Source of the DNA: Phaeacidiphilus oryzae TH49
Lineage (GTDB): Bacteria; Actinomycetota; Actinomycetes; Streptomycetales; Streptomycetaceae
NCBI RefSeq assembly: GCF_000744815.1
Contig: NZ_JQMQ01000005.1
Location: 2,736,055 to 2,800,054, forward strand
Direction: 5' to 3'
Length of the DNA: 64,000 bases
In this document: one piece after another, positions 49,697 to 59,233 of the stretch
Layout: every line of letters begins with the position of its first letter
Position numbering within the stretch: position 1 is the first letter of the stretch
Program-made: the position numbers and the translations under genes
Notes under the pieces: generated by a model
Database searches by the model: none
What the model saw: only the letters and a program-made list of their open reading frames with translations
Told to the model about the DNA's origin: nothing

Positions 49697-49787
49697 CGGG
49701 GCGCCCGCGGGGAGTCGCGCCAGGAGTGACGCAGACCGCTCGGGGCGGCGGTTCTGGACGGCTCGGGGGCGCCGTACCATCGGGTGC

Positions 49788-50963
49788 ATGGCTTCTGACA
49801 CGCAGGACGTCCAGGGCGACGGCGCCGCGACGGCTCTCGAGGAGTCGGTGCGTGAGGCGCTGAGCACCGTCCAGGACCCGGAGATCCACCGGCCCATCAC
49901 CGAACTGGGGATGGTGAAGTCGGTCGAGATCGCCCCCGACGGCGCGGCGAAGGTCGCGGTGTACCTCACCGTCTCCGGCTGTCCCATGCGGGAGACCATC
50001 ACCCAGAACGTGACGACGGCCGTCGGGCGGGTCTCCGGGATCAGCTCGGTCGAGGTCGAGTTGGACGTGATGAGCGCCGAGCAGCGGCAGGAGCTCTCGC
50101 AGATGCTGCGGGGCGGGGCGGCGGAGCGGGAGATCCCGTTCGCCAAGCCCAACTCGCTGACCCGGGTGTACGCGGTGGCCTCCGGGAAGGGCGGCGTCGG
50201 GAAGTCCTCCGTGACGGTGAACCTGGCGGCGGCGATGGCCGCCGACGGGCTGAAGGTCGCGGTGGTGGACGCCGACATCTACGGTCACAGCGTGCCCCGG
50301 ATGCTGGGTGTCGAGGGGCGGCCGACCCAGGTCGAGGACATGATCATGCCGCCGTCCTCGCACGGCGTGAAGGTCATCTCGATCGGGATGTTCACGCCCG
50401 GCAACGCGCCGGTGGTCTGGCGCGGGCCGATGCTCCACCGGGCGCTGCAGCAGTTCCTCGCGGACGTCTACTGGGGCGACCTGGACGTGCTGCTGCTGGA
50501 CCTGCCGCCGGGGACCGGTGACATCGCGATCTCGGTCGCGCAGCTGATTCCGGGGGCGGAGATCCTGCTGGTGACGACGCCTCAGCAGGCGGCGGCGGAG
50601 GTCGCCGAGCGGGCCGGGACGATCGCGCTGCAGACCCACCAGAAGATCGTGGGCGTCATCGAGAACATGTCCGGGATGCCCTGTCCGCACTGCGGCGAGA
50701 TGGTCGACGTGTTCGGCACGGGTGGCGGGCAGACCGTCGCGGACGCGCTGACCCGGGCCACCGGGGCGACGGTTCCGGTGCTGGGGAACATCCCCATCGA
50801 CGTTCGGCTGCGGGAGGGCGGGGACGACGGGACTCCCGTCGTGCTGTCCGATCCCGGGTCGCCGGCGGGGGCGGCGCTGCGGGACGTCGCCGGGAAGCTG
50901 GGCGTTCGGCAGCGGGGGTTGTCCGGGATGTCGCTGGGGCTCACGCCGCGGAACAAGTTCTAG
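49788..50963 (+). CDS. mrp: Mrp/ApbC iron-sulfur cluster carrier ATPase
   Basis: 391 residues. An N-terminal DUF59/MIP18-type domain (VQDPEIHRPITELGMVKSVE, VSGCPMRETI) precedes the ParA-like ATPase with GKGGVGKSSVTVNLA, VDADIYGHSVPRMLG and LDLPPGTGDIAIS, and the CPHC cluster-binding motif near residue 303. Such proteins carry Fe-S clusters to apo-proteins. ATG 49788. Confidence 0.94.
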   Translation: MASDTQDVQGDGAATALEESVREALSTVQDPEIHRPITELGMVKSVEIAPDGAAKVAVYLTVSGCPMRETITQNVTTAVGRVSGISSVEVELDVMSAEQRQELSQMLRGGAAEREIPFAKPNSLTRVYAVASGKGGVGKSSVTVNLAAAMAADGLKVAVVDADIYGHSVPRMLGVEGRPTQVEDMIMPPSSHGVKVISIGMFTPGNAPVVWRGPMLHRALQQFLADVYWGDLDVLLLDLPPGTGDIAISVAQLIPGAEILLVTTPQQAAAEVAERAGTIALQTHQKIVGVIENMSGMPCPHCGEMVDVFGTGGGQTVADALTRATGATVPVLGNIPIDVRLREGGDDGTPVVLSDPGSPAGAALRDVAGKLGVRQRGLSGMSLGLTPRNKF

Positions 50964-51124
50964 GTCGGGTTCCGCTTCCCGTTCCGGTTGCTGGTCCGGT
51001 GGGATGTGGAGCGGGGATGGGGACGGCGGTTCGGTTTCTCCGCGCGCCCCGTCCCTTCGCGTTTCGCCGGCGTCTCGCCCGCCCCGGGGGCCCCGGGGGC
51101 TGATGCCGCGCCCCCGCCTTTCGC

Positions 51125-51155
51125 GGCTGGGCGCGCGGTTCCCCGCGCCCCTGGA
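51125..51155. repeat. Single copy of the dispersed GTTCCCCGCGCCCC element
   Basis: GCGCGCGGTTCCCCGCGCCC followed by CTGG, in the gap between convergent mrp and the 51198 gene. The rest of the gap (50964-51197) contains no ORF of note. A degenerate copy lies at 62193-62240. Confidence 0.6.
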
Positions 51156-51197
51156 CTCGCCCTGCGGGCTCGTTCCGGGGCGACGGGGGGCCGGGCG

Positions 51198-51854
51198 CTA
51201 GTCCGCGTAGGCGGCGATGTCGGTGACCGTGGTGAAGCCCAGGCCGTAGGCGCTCACGCCTCGGCCGTAGGCGCCCAGGTGGACGCCGGGGGCGTCGCCG
51301 GCCAGGACCCAGCCGTATTCGGACTCGCGGTAGCGGAACGGCTGGGGAGTGCCGTTGACGGGGAGGGTCAGCGGGGACCAGCCCTCGCCCTCCAGGTCGT
51401 CGGCCAAGTCCCAGGCCAGCGCGGACTGCTGTTCGAGCCAGTCCTGGCGGAGGCCGCGGTCCAGGCCCTCCGGCCAGGTGACCGCGAGGAGGCCGGAGGC
51501 GGCCAGCCAGGCGGCCGAGGAGACCGAGGTGGCCTCCAGGGTTCCGGTGCCGTCGCCGAGCCGGCGCCCGGGGCGCTGGGCGACCGTCACCACGACCACG
51601 AACCTGCTCTCGCCCCGGACGGTGTCCATCTGGTGCGCGGGGGCCGGCCGGTCGCCGTGGCCGATCGAGCCGTAGTCGACCGTGCCGTTGCCGCCCGTGC
51701 CTTTGCCGCCCCCTCCGCCGGAGTTGCCGACGGGGAGCAGCCAGCGCGGCCCCGTCCAGGCGTCGTCCAAGCTGTACCAGGAGAAGTCCGCACTCAGATA
51801 ACCGTCGAGCAGGTCGTCCGCGGCTGTGTCGGTGGAGCGACTCGCCGTGTCCAT
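51198..51854 (-). CDS. Hypothetical protein
   Basis: 218 residues from ATG 51854 with GGAGG upstream. MDTASRSTDTAADDLLDGYL, FSWYSLDDAWTGPRWLLPVG, then a Gly-rich hinge and VTWPEGLDRGLRQDWLEQQS, LAWDLADDLEGEGWSPLTLP, FRYRESEYGWVLAGDAPGVH. Trp-rich with soluble helices; no family is recognised, and it is recalled as conserved among streptomycetes near tatB. It lies between a dispersed-repeat element and tatB. Confidence 0.68.
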   Translation of the reverse strand: MDTASRSTDTAADDLLDGYLSADFSWYSLDDAWTGPRWLLPVGNSGGGGGKGTGGNGTVDYGSIGHGDRPAPAHQMDTVRGESRFVVVVTVAQRPGRRLGDGTGTLEATSVSSAAWLAASGLLAVTWPEGLDRGLRQDWLEQQSALAWDLADDLEGEGWSPLTLPVNGTPQPFRYRESEYGWVLAGDAPGVHLGAYGRGVSAYGLGFTTVTDIAAYAD

Positions 51855-52019
51855 CCTCTCGGCCCTCCTCGCCTGGGAGTCCCCCCGCAGGGGGTACTGC
51901 TGCTGAATCGGCTGAAACCGCTGAAACCGCTGCGCGAGGTCCGCAAGGGCGCACGCGGACGCTCGCGCAGAGCAGAATATGCGAAGCCCGGCGGCCGGAG
52001 TGATCAGCTGAGTGATTCG

Positions 52020-52490
52020 TCAGGTGGCGTCGGGGTCGAACGGGGGGCGCTCGTCGGCGTCTTGGCGGCGTGCCGGGCCCGAACCGGAGTCGTCGCGGGT
52101 GGCCGTGTCGACACCGCCGGAAGAGGGTGCGGCGTCCCCGTCGGAGGGCGCGGAGGTGAGGGTGCGGACGTCGTCGCGGATGCCGTCCAGATCGAAGCCG
52201 TTCCGCAGCTCGCGCAGTTCCTGGAGCTCGCCCGAGGTCTTGATCCTGGGGTTGTCGAGGAGGTTCTTCTTGACGAAGCCGCGCGGGGTGAGGTCGGAGA
52301 AGTCCAGGTCCTGGAACTCCGGACCCAGCTCCTGCCGGATGTCCGCCTTGGCGCTGTCGGAGAACTCCCGCACCTTGCGGATGAACCCCATCACCTCGGA
52401 GATGACCTTGGGGAGCTTGTCCGGCCCGAAGATGACGACAGCTAGGACCACGAGCGCCACCATCTCGAATGGACCTATGTCGAAGAACAC
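52020..52490 (-). CDS. tatB: Sec-independent translocase subunit TatB
   Basis: About 156 residues, GTG start. The N-terminus VFFDIGPFEMVALVVLAVVI holds the membrane helix with the TatB Glu, then FGPDKLPKVI and an amphipathic helix RKVREFSDSAKADIRQELG. The tail is Asp/Ser-rich. TatB receives twin-arginine precursors together with TatC. It lies downstream of htrA on the same strand, a conserved order in actinobacteria. Confidence 0.92.
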   Translation of the reverse strand: MFFDIGPFEMVALVVLAVVIFGPDKLPKVISEVMGFIRKVREFSDSAKADIRQELGPEFQDLDFSDLTPRGFVKKNLLDNPRIKTSGELQELRELRNGFDLDGIRDDVRTLTSAPSDGDAAPSSGGVDTATRDDSGSGPARRQDADERPPFDPDAT

Positions 52491-52742
52491 CTTGAGCTCC
52501 CCTGGTATCGGTTCGTGGGACCAGGGTAATCGCCGAATCGTTCTGAGGGACCCCGGCGTCTGTGAACCGCATCGGAAACGGGTGGGAATCCCATCCCAAC
52601 GGATGACCGTAATGGAGGGTTTTGACGGCTCATCGGTGGGGGTGGAGTGTGATTCGGGCCACATGTGGACGCGGGGGCGAGGTGCTGAACGGGAGTCAGG
52701 CCGCAAGCGGCCAATCGCCGTTCGGCGGCAGAGCCCGGGGCT

Positions 52743-52771
52743 GAGCCCCCCGGGCCGTGACCCCGGGGCTC
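52743..52771 (-). terminator. Hairpin at the htrA stop codon
   Basis: GAGCCCC...GGG pairs with CCC...GGGGCTC with a small bulge, overlapping the last bases of htrA. No T-tract. It could reduce but not exclude read-through into tatB. Confidence 0.35.
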
Positions 52772-54620
52772 AACCCTCGTCGGGGCCGGTGTCGGTGGCG
52801 GTCGTGGCGGTGAGGCGGGCCCGGAGGTCGAGGCTGCGTCCGCCGCGGCGGACGGTGAGCGGGACGGAGTCGCCGGGGTGGTGGGCCCGGACGAAGACCA
52901 GCAGGTCGTCGGAGTCGGTGACCGGCTCCCCGGCGATCGCGGTGATGACGTCGCCCGGCCGGACGCCGGCCCGCGCGGCGGCGCCGCCCGGGCTGACCGC
53001 CGGCCTCCCGGCGATGGAGGAGAGCGCGACCGCGGCGCCGGCGGACTGGTACGACGTGTTGAGGGTCACACCCAGGACGGCATGCCGGACGCGGCCGTTG
53101 TTGATCAACTGCTCGGCCACCCAGGCGGCTTGGTTCATCGGGATGGCGAAGCCGAGGCCGACGCTGCCGGACTGCGCGCCCTGGTCCAGCGGGGCGTCGG
53201 CGGTGGCGTCGCCGCCCGAGCGGAGGGTGGTGTCGACGCCGATCACTCGGCCCGCGGCGTCGAGCAGCGGACCGCCGGAGTTGCCCGGGTTGATCGGGGC
53301 GTCGGTCTGCAGGGTGTCCAGGTACGAGACGTCGGTGGTGGTCCCCGGCGCCGGGGTGGGAGCGGCGGTGCCGGTGGGCGCTCCGCCGGCGGCGCTCTCG
53401 TCGCCGTCGAGGTCGTTCTCGGCGGCGGCGTCCGGGCCGGAGACGATCGGGCGGTCGCGGGCGCTGACGATGCCGGAGGTGACCGTGCCCTCCAGGCCGA
53501 ACGGCGCGCCGATGGCCATCACCGGGTCGCCCACCTGCACCTGGTCGGAGTCGCCGAGCGGCAGCGGGCGCAGCCCGGAGACGCCGGAGACCTGGATCAC
53601 GGCCAGGTCGGAGCCGGGGTCCCGGCCGATCAGCCGGGCCTGGTGCTGCTGGCCGGTGGAGAAGGTGACGGTCAGCTGGGCGAGCGCCTTGCCGTCGGGG
53701 GCGATGACGTGGTCGTTGGTCAGGATCCGGCCGTGGCCGTCGAGGACGATCCCCGCGCCCACGTCGGCGGGGCGGAGCCGGCTCCCGGGGCCGCCGGGCC
53801 GGGCCGGGCCGGTCGGGGCGCCGGGAGCGCTGGAGGCGGGGGTGCTGGCGGCAGCCGGGGCGGCCCGGATGTAGACGACCCCGGGGAGGGCGGCCCGGGC
53901 GATTCCGGCCGCGCTGTCGGGGGCCCGGCGCGCGCCGGCCGAGTCCGAGGCGACCGGGCGGAGGGTGACCCGGCCGCCCTGGTTCTCGCCCTGCACCACG
54001 GCGCCGACGGTACCGCCGAGCAGCCCGGCCAGCACCGTGATCACCACCCCGCCGACAACGGTCCTGGCGGCGGGGCTCAACCGGGGACGACGGCGGATCG
54101 CCCCGGGGGTGACAGGCGGAGGCGGCAGCGGGGGGCGACGGAAGGGCGCGCGAGCGGCGCCGGGGCTGCTGCCGGGGCCGGGGCCGGCGCCGGGGCTGCT
54201 GCCGGTGCCGGCGGCAGGGTCCCCGTCCGCCTGCGGGCCGGGACGGCTCCACCAGGCGGGGGCGACGGGCGATGCGGAGTCCCCGGAGGACGCTCGCTCG
54301 CCGGCGGCAGCGGCCCGCTCACCGGCGGGCGAGGGGTCCGCGGCAGCGGCCGGCCCGCGGGCAGCTGACGGGCCGTCGGCGGCCTGCTCCGTGGCCGCAG
54401 TCTGCTCGCCTGCGGCGGACGGGGCGGCGGCAGCCGAAGAGTCGGGGGTAGAGGAGCGCTGCTCGTCGGCGGCGGCCAGAGCGGCGGCAGCGATTCCCCC
54501 GGCGTCAGCCGAAGATCCGGCGGTGCCGGGGGCTGTCGGGGGGTGGGCGGTCGTGGGCTCGGCCGTGGGCTGCTCGTGGCTGCACGGAGGTTCTGGCTTG
54601 GCGCGGTTGTCCGCTGTCAT
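52770..54620 (-). CDS. htrA: HtrA/DegP-type membrane-anchored serine protease
   Basis: About 616 residues. A long cytosolic Ala/Pro/Gly-rich head (about 1-180) leads to one membrane helix (VVGGVVITVLAGLLGGTVG) and an extracytoplasmic S1C protease with His in TNDHVI (about 302), Asp in GSDLAVIQ (about 337) and Ser in NPGNSGGPL (about 446), followed by a PDZ domain (AGVRPGDVITAIAGEPV). An Asp/Glu-rich insert lies before the Ser. It degrades misfolded envelope proteins. Its place after the ECF sigma/anti-sigma pair matches sigE-rseA-htrA of mycobacteria. Confidence 0.92.
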   Translation of the reverse strand: MTADNRAKPEPPCSHEQPTAEPTTAHPPTAPGTAGSSADAGGIAAAALAAADEQRSSTPDSSAAAAPSAAGEQTAATEQAADGPSAARGPAAAADPSPAGERAAAAGERASSGDSASPVAPAWWSRPGPQADGDPAAGTGSSPGAGPGPGSSPGAARAPFRRPPLPPPPVTPGAIRRRPRLSPAARTVVGGVVITVLAGLLGGTVGAVVQGENQGGRVTLRPVASDSAGARRAPDSAAGIARAALPGVVYIRAAPAAASTPASSAPGAPTGPARPGGPGSRLRPADVGAGIVLDGHGRILTNDHVIAPDGKALAQLTVTFSTGQQHQARLIGRDPGSDLAVIQVSGVSGLRPLPLGDSDQVQVGDPVMAIGAPFGLEGTVTSGIVSARDRPIVSGPDAAAENDLDGDESAAGGAPTGTAAPTPAPGTTTDVSYLDTLQTDAPINPGNSGGPLLDAAGRVIGVDTTLRSGGDATADAPLDQGAQSGSVGLGFAIPMNQAAWVAEQLINNGRVRHAVLGVTLNTSYQSAGAAVALSSIAGRPAVSPGGAAARAGVRPGDVITAIAGEPVTDSDDLLVFVRAHHPGDSVPLTVRRGGRSLDLRARLTATTATDTGPDEG

Positions 54621-54729
54621 CGCTGCGCGCGCTCCACGGTCGTTCCCGGTCGGAAAAGGGCCCCCCGACGCCGATTCAATCAGCGCCGGAGGACCCTCGG
54701 CACCCCCCGGGAACGATCTGTCCCGGCGG

Positions 54730-55998
54730 TCAGCGCCGGTCGTCGAGTGCGGACGGGAGGGCGGTGGCGGACTCGCTCGCCGACGCCGCGGGGACGTCGA
54801 GCGGCAGGCCGCTCCGCACGACGGCGGTCTCCACCGGCGCCGGGCCGCCCAGCCCGCCGGCCTCCGCTCCCCCACCGGGGCGCGCGTCGGCGACCGGGCT
54901 GACGTTGCCGTACGGTTCCTCGATCGTGCTCTGGCCCTCGGTGGAGCCGAGGCTGCTCAGCGCGCCGGTGATGGCCACCGCGGCCACCGAGAACGCCCCG
55001 GCGGCGACGAAGACGAACCGGCGGCCGCGGTGCGGCAGCGCCCGCTCGGCGGGCTCGACCGCGGTCGAGGGCGGGGACGGGGGCGTCGCTCCCGCGGACG
55101 GTGCCGCGGAGGCGGAGGCGGCGAGCGGGCGGAGTCCGCCGCGGCCGCCGCGCTCGGCGCGCGGGTCGACGCCCGGCACCGGGCGGTCCGCGCCCAGCGC
55201 CCCGCCGCCGAACGAGCCGGCGCCGAAGAGGCTCGACCCGCCGAAGCTGCCGCGGCCGAGGCCGCCGCTGCCGAAGCCGCCCTGCCGGAACATCGACCAG
55301 GAGCTGCCCGTACCGGAGCCGGTGCCGCCGGTGGCGGGGCCGTCGCCGAGGCCCGGGAGGCCCTCGGTGTCCGCGCCGGCGCCCGGGGAGCCGGAGTCGC
55401 GATCTTCGGGGTCGCCGGCGGCGATGGACATCAGGCGGGAGGTGAAGAGGTCGCTGGGGGAAGGACCGGCGCTGCCGCCGAGGAGGTCCTTCATCCGGCG
55501 GTGGTCCTCCGCCTCGGCCAGGCAGTCGGGGCAGGTGGCCAGGTGGGCCTGGACGCGCTCGCGGGAGTCGTGGTCCAACTCGCCGTCCACGAAGGCGGCC
55601 AGGCGGTCGCCGAGGTGGTGGTCGTCCGGGACCGGGGCCGGCTCGGCGAGGGCGCCGGACGGGTTCGCGGCGCTGCCGACGCTGCGCAGCGGGATGATCT
55701 TGTGGGAGCCGATCCGCTCGGAAGCGCTCTCCGGCTTGGCCGTGCGGTCGGCCTTGTCGGCCCGTTCGGCCTTCTCGGCCCGTTCGGCCTTGTCCGCCTT
55801 CTCGGGGTGCTCCGCCTTCTCCGGGCGATCCGGGCGGCGGGAGGCCGCGCCGCGTACCACGGAGAGCCGGCTGCGCCGGGTGGACGGGGCGGCGGAGGCG
55901 CCGGCCTCGGTCGGCCGGGCATGCGTACGGGACTCCACTCCGGTGCCGGATTCAGGCTGGGGTTGGGGCTCCGGAGTGAGGTGGGGCTGTTCGCTCAC
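54730..55998 (-). CDS. Zinc-finger anti-sigma factor (RseA-like)
   Basis: 422 residues, GTG 55996-55998 overlapping the sigma-factor stop as GTGA, so translation is coupled. The ZAS domain is [20 protein letters not shown] with H in AHLATCPDC (H-x3-C-x2-C) near residue 150. Before it a KAE/KAD run ([15 protein letters not shown]) lies near residues 70-85. After it come Gly/Ser/Phe-rich repeats ([13 protein letters not shown]), one membrane helix ([20 protein letters not shown], about 326-348) and an extracytoplasmic tail. It should sequester the upstream sigma factor. Confidence 0.87.
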   Translation of the reverse strand: MSEQPHLTPEPQPQPESGTGVESRTHARPTEAGASAAPSTRRSRLSVVRGAASRRPDRPEKAEHPEKADKAERAEKAERADKADRTAKPESASERIGSHKIIPLRSVGSAANPSGALAEPAPVPDDHHLGDRLAAFVDGELDHDSRERVQAHLATCPDCLAEAEDHRRMKDLLGGSAGPSPSDLFTSRLMSIAAGDPEDRDSGSPGAGADTEGLPGLGDGPATGGTGSGTGSSWSMFRQGGFGSGGLGRGSFGGSSLFGAGSFGGGALGADRPVPGVDPRAERGGRGGLRPLAASASAAPSAGATPPSPPSTAVEPAERALPHRGRRFVFVAAGAFSVAAVAITGALSSLGSTEGQSTIEEPYGNVSPVADARPGGGAEAGGLGGPAPVETAVVRSGLPLDVPAASASESATALPSALDDRR

Positions 55999-56855
55999 CG
56001 CGTCAGCCTCCCACCGGGGCCGCCGCCGTCCGCTCCCGCCAGCACCGAGGCGGCGGTCTGCTCCGCGGCGGACTGCTCGACCACGGGGGCGGGGGCGTCC
56101 TGCGCCCCGCCGCGCCGCTCGCGGCCCTCCACCAGGCCCGGCGCACGGTGCTTGAGGGCCGAGCGGAGGTGTGCCCGGCCGCGGTGGATCCTGCTGCGCA
56201 CGGTGCCGAGCTTGACGCCCAGGGTGGCCGCGATCTCCTCGTAGGAGAGGCCCTCGATGTCGCAGAGGACCACGGCCGCGCGGAACTCCGGGGCGAGGGT
56301 GTCCAGCGCGTGCTGGACGTCCGCGTCGAAGTGGGTGTCGCTGAAGTGCTGGGCGGGCGACGGCTCGCGGCTGGCCAGGCGCTCCGCCGCGTCCTCGGCG
56401 AGGGCGTCGAAGCGGATCCGCTGCCGTCGGCGGACCATGTCCAGGAAGAGGTTGGTGGTGATGCGGTGCAGCCACCCCTCGAAGGTGCCGGGGGTGTACG
56501 TCGACAGCGAGCGGAAGACGCGGACGAAGACCTCCTGCGTGAGGTCCTCGGCGTCGTGCTGGTTACCCGTCAGGCGGTAGGCGAGGCGGTACACCCGGGC
56601 GCTGTGCGTCTGGACGATCTCCTCCCAGGAGGGGGGCGTCCAGGAGGAGGCGGACTCCTCGTGGAAGGTCGCGGTGGTCTTCTCGTTTCCGGGAAGCTGC
56701 TGCGCGGCCGCCTCAGACTCAGACTTCGACTCGCTCACGGGCTTCGGCGTATGGACCGACACTCGGGCGCGGCCACGGAACTGACGCCACGTCGAGGTGC
56801 CGACCTCAGCCACACCTCCTCGTTCGGCTCTTCTGCCAAGCAGGGCCCCTACCAT
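55995..56855 (-). CDS. sigE: ECF-family RNA polymerase sigma factor (SigE-like)
   Basis: 286 residues. Region 2 is [20 protein letters not shown] and [20 protein letters not shown]; region 4 is [20 protein letters not shown] and [18 protein letters not shown]. The long tail after region 4 is Ala/Gly-rich. With the coupled anti-sigma factor and htrA it forms an envelope-stress unit. ATG 56855 has GAGG upstream; shorter starts such as GTG 56759 ([12 protein letters not shown]) are possible. The symbol follows the mycobacterial ortholog, not the S. coelicolor cell-wall SigE. Confidence 0.88.
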   Translation of the reverse strand: MVGALLGRRAERGGVAEVGTSTWRQFRGRARVSVHTPKPVSESKSESEAAAQQLPGNEKTTATFHEESASSWTPPSWEEIVQTHSARVYRLAYRLTGNQHDAEDLTQEVFVRVFRSLSTYTPGTFEGWLHRITTNLFLDMVRRRQRIRFDALAEDAAERLASREPSPAQHFSDTHFDADVQHALDTLAPEFRAAVVLCDIEGLSYEEIAATLGVKLGTVRSRIHRGRAHLRSALKHRAPGLVEGRERRGGAQDAPAPVVEQSAAEQTAASVLAGADGGGPGGRLTR

Positions 56856-56964
56856 ATCCGCCTCGCCCGTCAGGACCGGATAAACAGCCTGCGGCCTGCG
56901 CTTTCACGGAGATCACGGTGGGATCACGCGGATCTTCCGGCGCAGGACGCCGACCGTTCGGCCG

Positions 56965-57864
56965 GTGCGCGGTTCTCTGGAGTGTCATCGGGGCAACGGC
57001 CGGGCTCTCCGGGCGGTTCCCGATCCAGCCATTAACCTTTGGCTGAAAGGTGCTGACAGGTGGCGGCCCTCGGCCGACGATGGCGCCATCGAGGGTGTCC
57101 GTCGGGCACCGCGGCAACGGCCTTGCGGGGAGGCAGCGATCACCGGTTATCGGGATCCGCGCGGACGGCGTCCGCCGCGCGGACGGGCGGGCCGAGACGA
57201 GCACCGCGCCACCCTCTCTGCCGCCGCCTCGCTGGCCGACGCCTTCGCCGCACCGGAGGACGAGGTGCTGCGGCACGCCAGGGCTCAGGCCGAGCGGGCC
57301 GGGGTGCGGGCGGTCTCCCCCGGCACCGGGGCGGTGCTGCGGCTGCTCACCACGCTGCTGGACGCCAAGTCGGTGGTGGAGATCGGCACCGGCACCGGCG
57401 TCTCGGGGCTCCACCTGCTGCGCGGGATGCGCGCGGGTGGGGTGCTGACCACCGTGGACGTCGAGCCGGACCGGCAGCGGCAGGCGCGGGAGTGCTTCGG
57501 CGCGGCGGGCTTCGCACCGAACCGGACCCGGCTGATCCCGGGGGCCGGCCTGGAGGTGCTGCCGCGGCTGGCGGACGGCGGGTACGACTGCGTCTTCGTG
57601 GACGTCTTCGACGACGGGTTCGACGAGGAGGGACTCGGGGTGACGAACGGGGGCGGCGACCGGTCCGAGCCGGAGGCCGTCGTGTACCTGCGCGAGGCGC
57701 TGCGGCTGCTGCGCCCCGGCGGGCTGGTCTGCTTCGACGGCGTCGGAAGCGCGGGAGAACCGTTCCTGCGCAGAGAACTGGCCCGGGACGCGGACTCCTG
57801 GGGCGCCACGGGCGCGCTGCTACCGCTAGGCCGCGGCCTGCTGTGCGCCGCGCGGGGGCGATGA
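56965..57864 (+). CDS. O-methyltransferase
   Basis: The conserved part runs from about residue 90 of the 299-residue frame: SPGTGAVLRLLTTLLDAKSV, VEIGTGTGVSGLHLLRGM (SAM site), LTTVDVEPDRQRQARECF, LPRLADGGYDCVFVDVFDD and LREALRLLRPGGLVCFDGVG. This is the class I SAM family of catechol-type O-methyltransferases found next to sigE in actinobacteria. The true start is unclear: recalled homologs start near 57110, where no ATG/GTG/TTG in frame exists, so GTG 56965 is given. An inverted repeat ACCTTT-GGCTG-AAAGGT (57035-57051) falls inside this extension. Confidence 0.8.
   Translation: MRGSLECHRGNGRALRAVPDPAINLWLKGADRWRPSADDGAIEGVRRAPRQRPCGEAAITGYRDPRGRRPPRGRAGRDEHRATLSAAASLADAFAAPEDEVLRHARAQAERAGVRAVSPGTGAVLRLLTTLLDAKSVVEIGTGTGVSGLHLLRGMRAGGVLTTVDVEPDRQRQARECFGAAGFAPNRTRLIPGAGLEVLPRLADGGYDCVFVDVFDDGFDEEGLGVTNGGGDRSEPEAVVYLREALRLLRPGGLVCFDGVGSAGEPFLRRELARDADSWGATGALLPLGRGLLCAARGR
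57035..57051. promoter_or_regulatory. Short inverted repeat in the sigE-methyltransferase spacer
   Basis: ACCTTT and AAAGGT flank GGCTG; an overlapping CAGCC...GGCTG repeat adds to it. It is A/T-rich for this DNA and may be a promoter or operator for the methyltransferase gene rather than coding. Confidence 0.35.
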
Positions 57865-58750
57865 GGACGCGAGGGACGACGGGTGAGGGCTGACGGGCGC
57901 CGGGCCGCCCCGACCCCCCGAGCCGCCGGACGGCGCGCAGCGGGCCGAGACGGCCCGGCGAGCCCGATAGGCCGGGCGGACCGGGGCCGACAGCGCCAAG
58001 GGCCCGGCAGCGCCAGGGAGCCGTCAGCGCCAAGCGCCCGGCCGGCGACCTGGAACGGCGGCACCGGGCGGATCGGACGGCCCGCCGTCGGCCAGAGAGC
58101 TGCGGCCGGATGCCAGCCGAAGCGATGACAGCCGGACCGGACGCACGGGGTGATCCGCCGCTGGGCGGACTCGCAGCCCCGGCGCGCCCCGCAGACCGCG
58201 GACCCGGCAGACCGCAAGCCCGGCAGGCCGCAAGCCCGGCGAGCCGGGTAGGCCTGGCGGACCCGGCGGGCCGCAGGCACGGCGGTCCACAGGCCCAGCG
58301 AAGCCAGCAGGCCTCAGTCCCGGCGAGCCGCAGGCCCGGCAGACAGCAGGCTCAGCGGCCCCGGCAGACCGCAGGCCCAGCGGACGGGCAGGCCCGGCGG
58401 ACCCGGCTGGCCGCAGGCCCGGCGTAGCCGGCAGGCCGCAGGCCCGGCGTAGCCGGCAGGCCGCAAGCCCGGCGAAAGCCGGCAGGTCTCAGCCCCAGCA
58501 AGCCGTAGGCCCGGCAGACCGCAAGCCCGGCGGACCCGGCAGGCCGCAGGCCCGGCGAAGCCGGCAGCCCACAGGCCCGGCGGACCCGGCAGGCCTGCCG
58601 GGCCGGGCGAGCCCCGGCGGACGGGCACGCCCGCAGGCCGGGCAGGCCCGGCGGGCGGGGGCGGCGCGGGCCAGGGGTGAGGCGAACGGGCCCGGCGGCC
58701 GCCTCCTGCCGGAGGGGCCGCCGGGACCGGGAGTTCTCAGCCGCAGGCGC
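57865..58750. repeat. Gene-free gap with a ~25-bp minisatellite
   Basis: From about 58180 to 58650 units of the type GCAGGCCGCAGGCCCGGCGN, each followed by ANCCG, repeat roughly 18 times with variation. Before it (57865-58180) is ordinary low-complexity DNA. Collagen-like frames (GPPGLPGSPGLRPAG) are open on the minus strand, but they result from the unit length and are not supported as genes. Confidence 0.75.
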
Positions 58751-58918
58751 TCAGCCGGTGACCTTCTTCAGCTCCTCGCCCAGTGCCGTGGCCTCATCGG
58801 GGGTGAGCTCGACCACGAGCCGTCCACCGCCTTCGAGCGGCACTCGCATGACGATGCCCCGCCCCTCCTTGGTCACCTCGAGCGGGCCATCGCCCGTCCG
58901 CGGCTTCATGGCCGCCAT
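58751..58918 (-). CDS. DUF3117 protein
   Basis: 55 residues, MAAMKPRTGDGPLEVTKEGR to DEATALGEELKKVTG, full-length for DUF3117, a tiny highly conserved actinobacterial protein (M. tuberculosis Rv1211) of unknown function. AGGAAGG nine bases upstream supports ATG 58916-58918 over a start 17 codons earlier. Confidence 0.93.
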   Translation of the reverse strand: MAAMKPRTGDGPLEVTKEGRGIVMRVPLEGGGRLVVELTPDEATALGEELKKVTG

Positions 58919-59233
58919 GCTGGTTCCCCTTCCTGCAACCTGCTGGGACTCGTACCCGCCACCCGTCACCCGGCGGATATCGAACGCATTGATCGGATGC
59001 CATTATCCCGCATTCGGCCACCCGATGACCAACATCACTGTTCTCACCCGCCCCGGCCGTCCCCCACGGCACGTTCGAACGCGTGCTTCGCGGTTTCCGA
59101 CTGCTCTTCAGATCCGTTGTCCGATGGCGAAATCGGCACCCCCGGTCCCAGGGCCCCGAAGGACGCGACACGCGGGGGGAGAGTGTCCCACATCACATCC
59201 TTCGGCTTCCGTGCCCTCGGGCATGCTGAGGCC

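Noticed and set aside
58314..58628. Collagen-like protein gene on the minus strand
   Set aside because: Open frame arises from a ~25-bp GC repeat; no ribosome site or conserved start, and the frame is broken at both ends.
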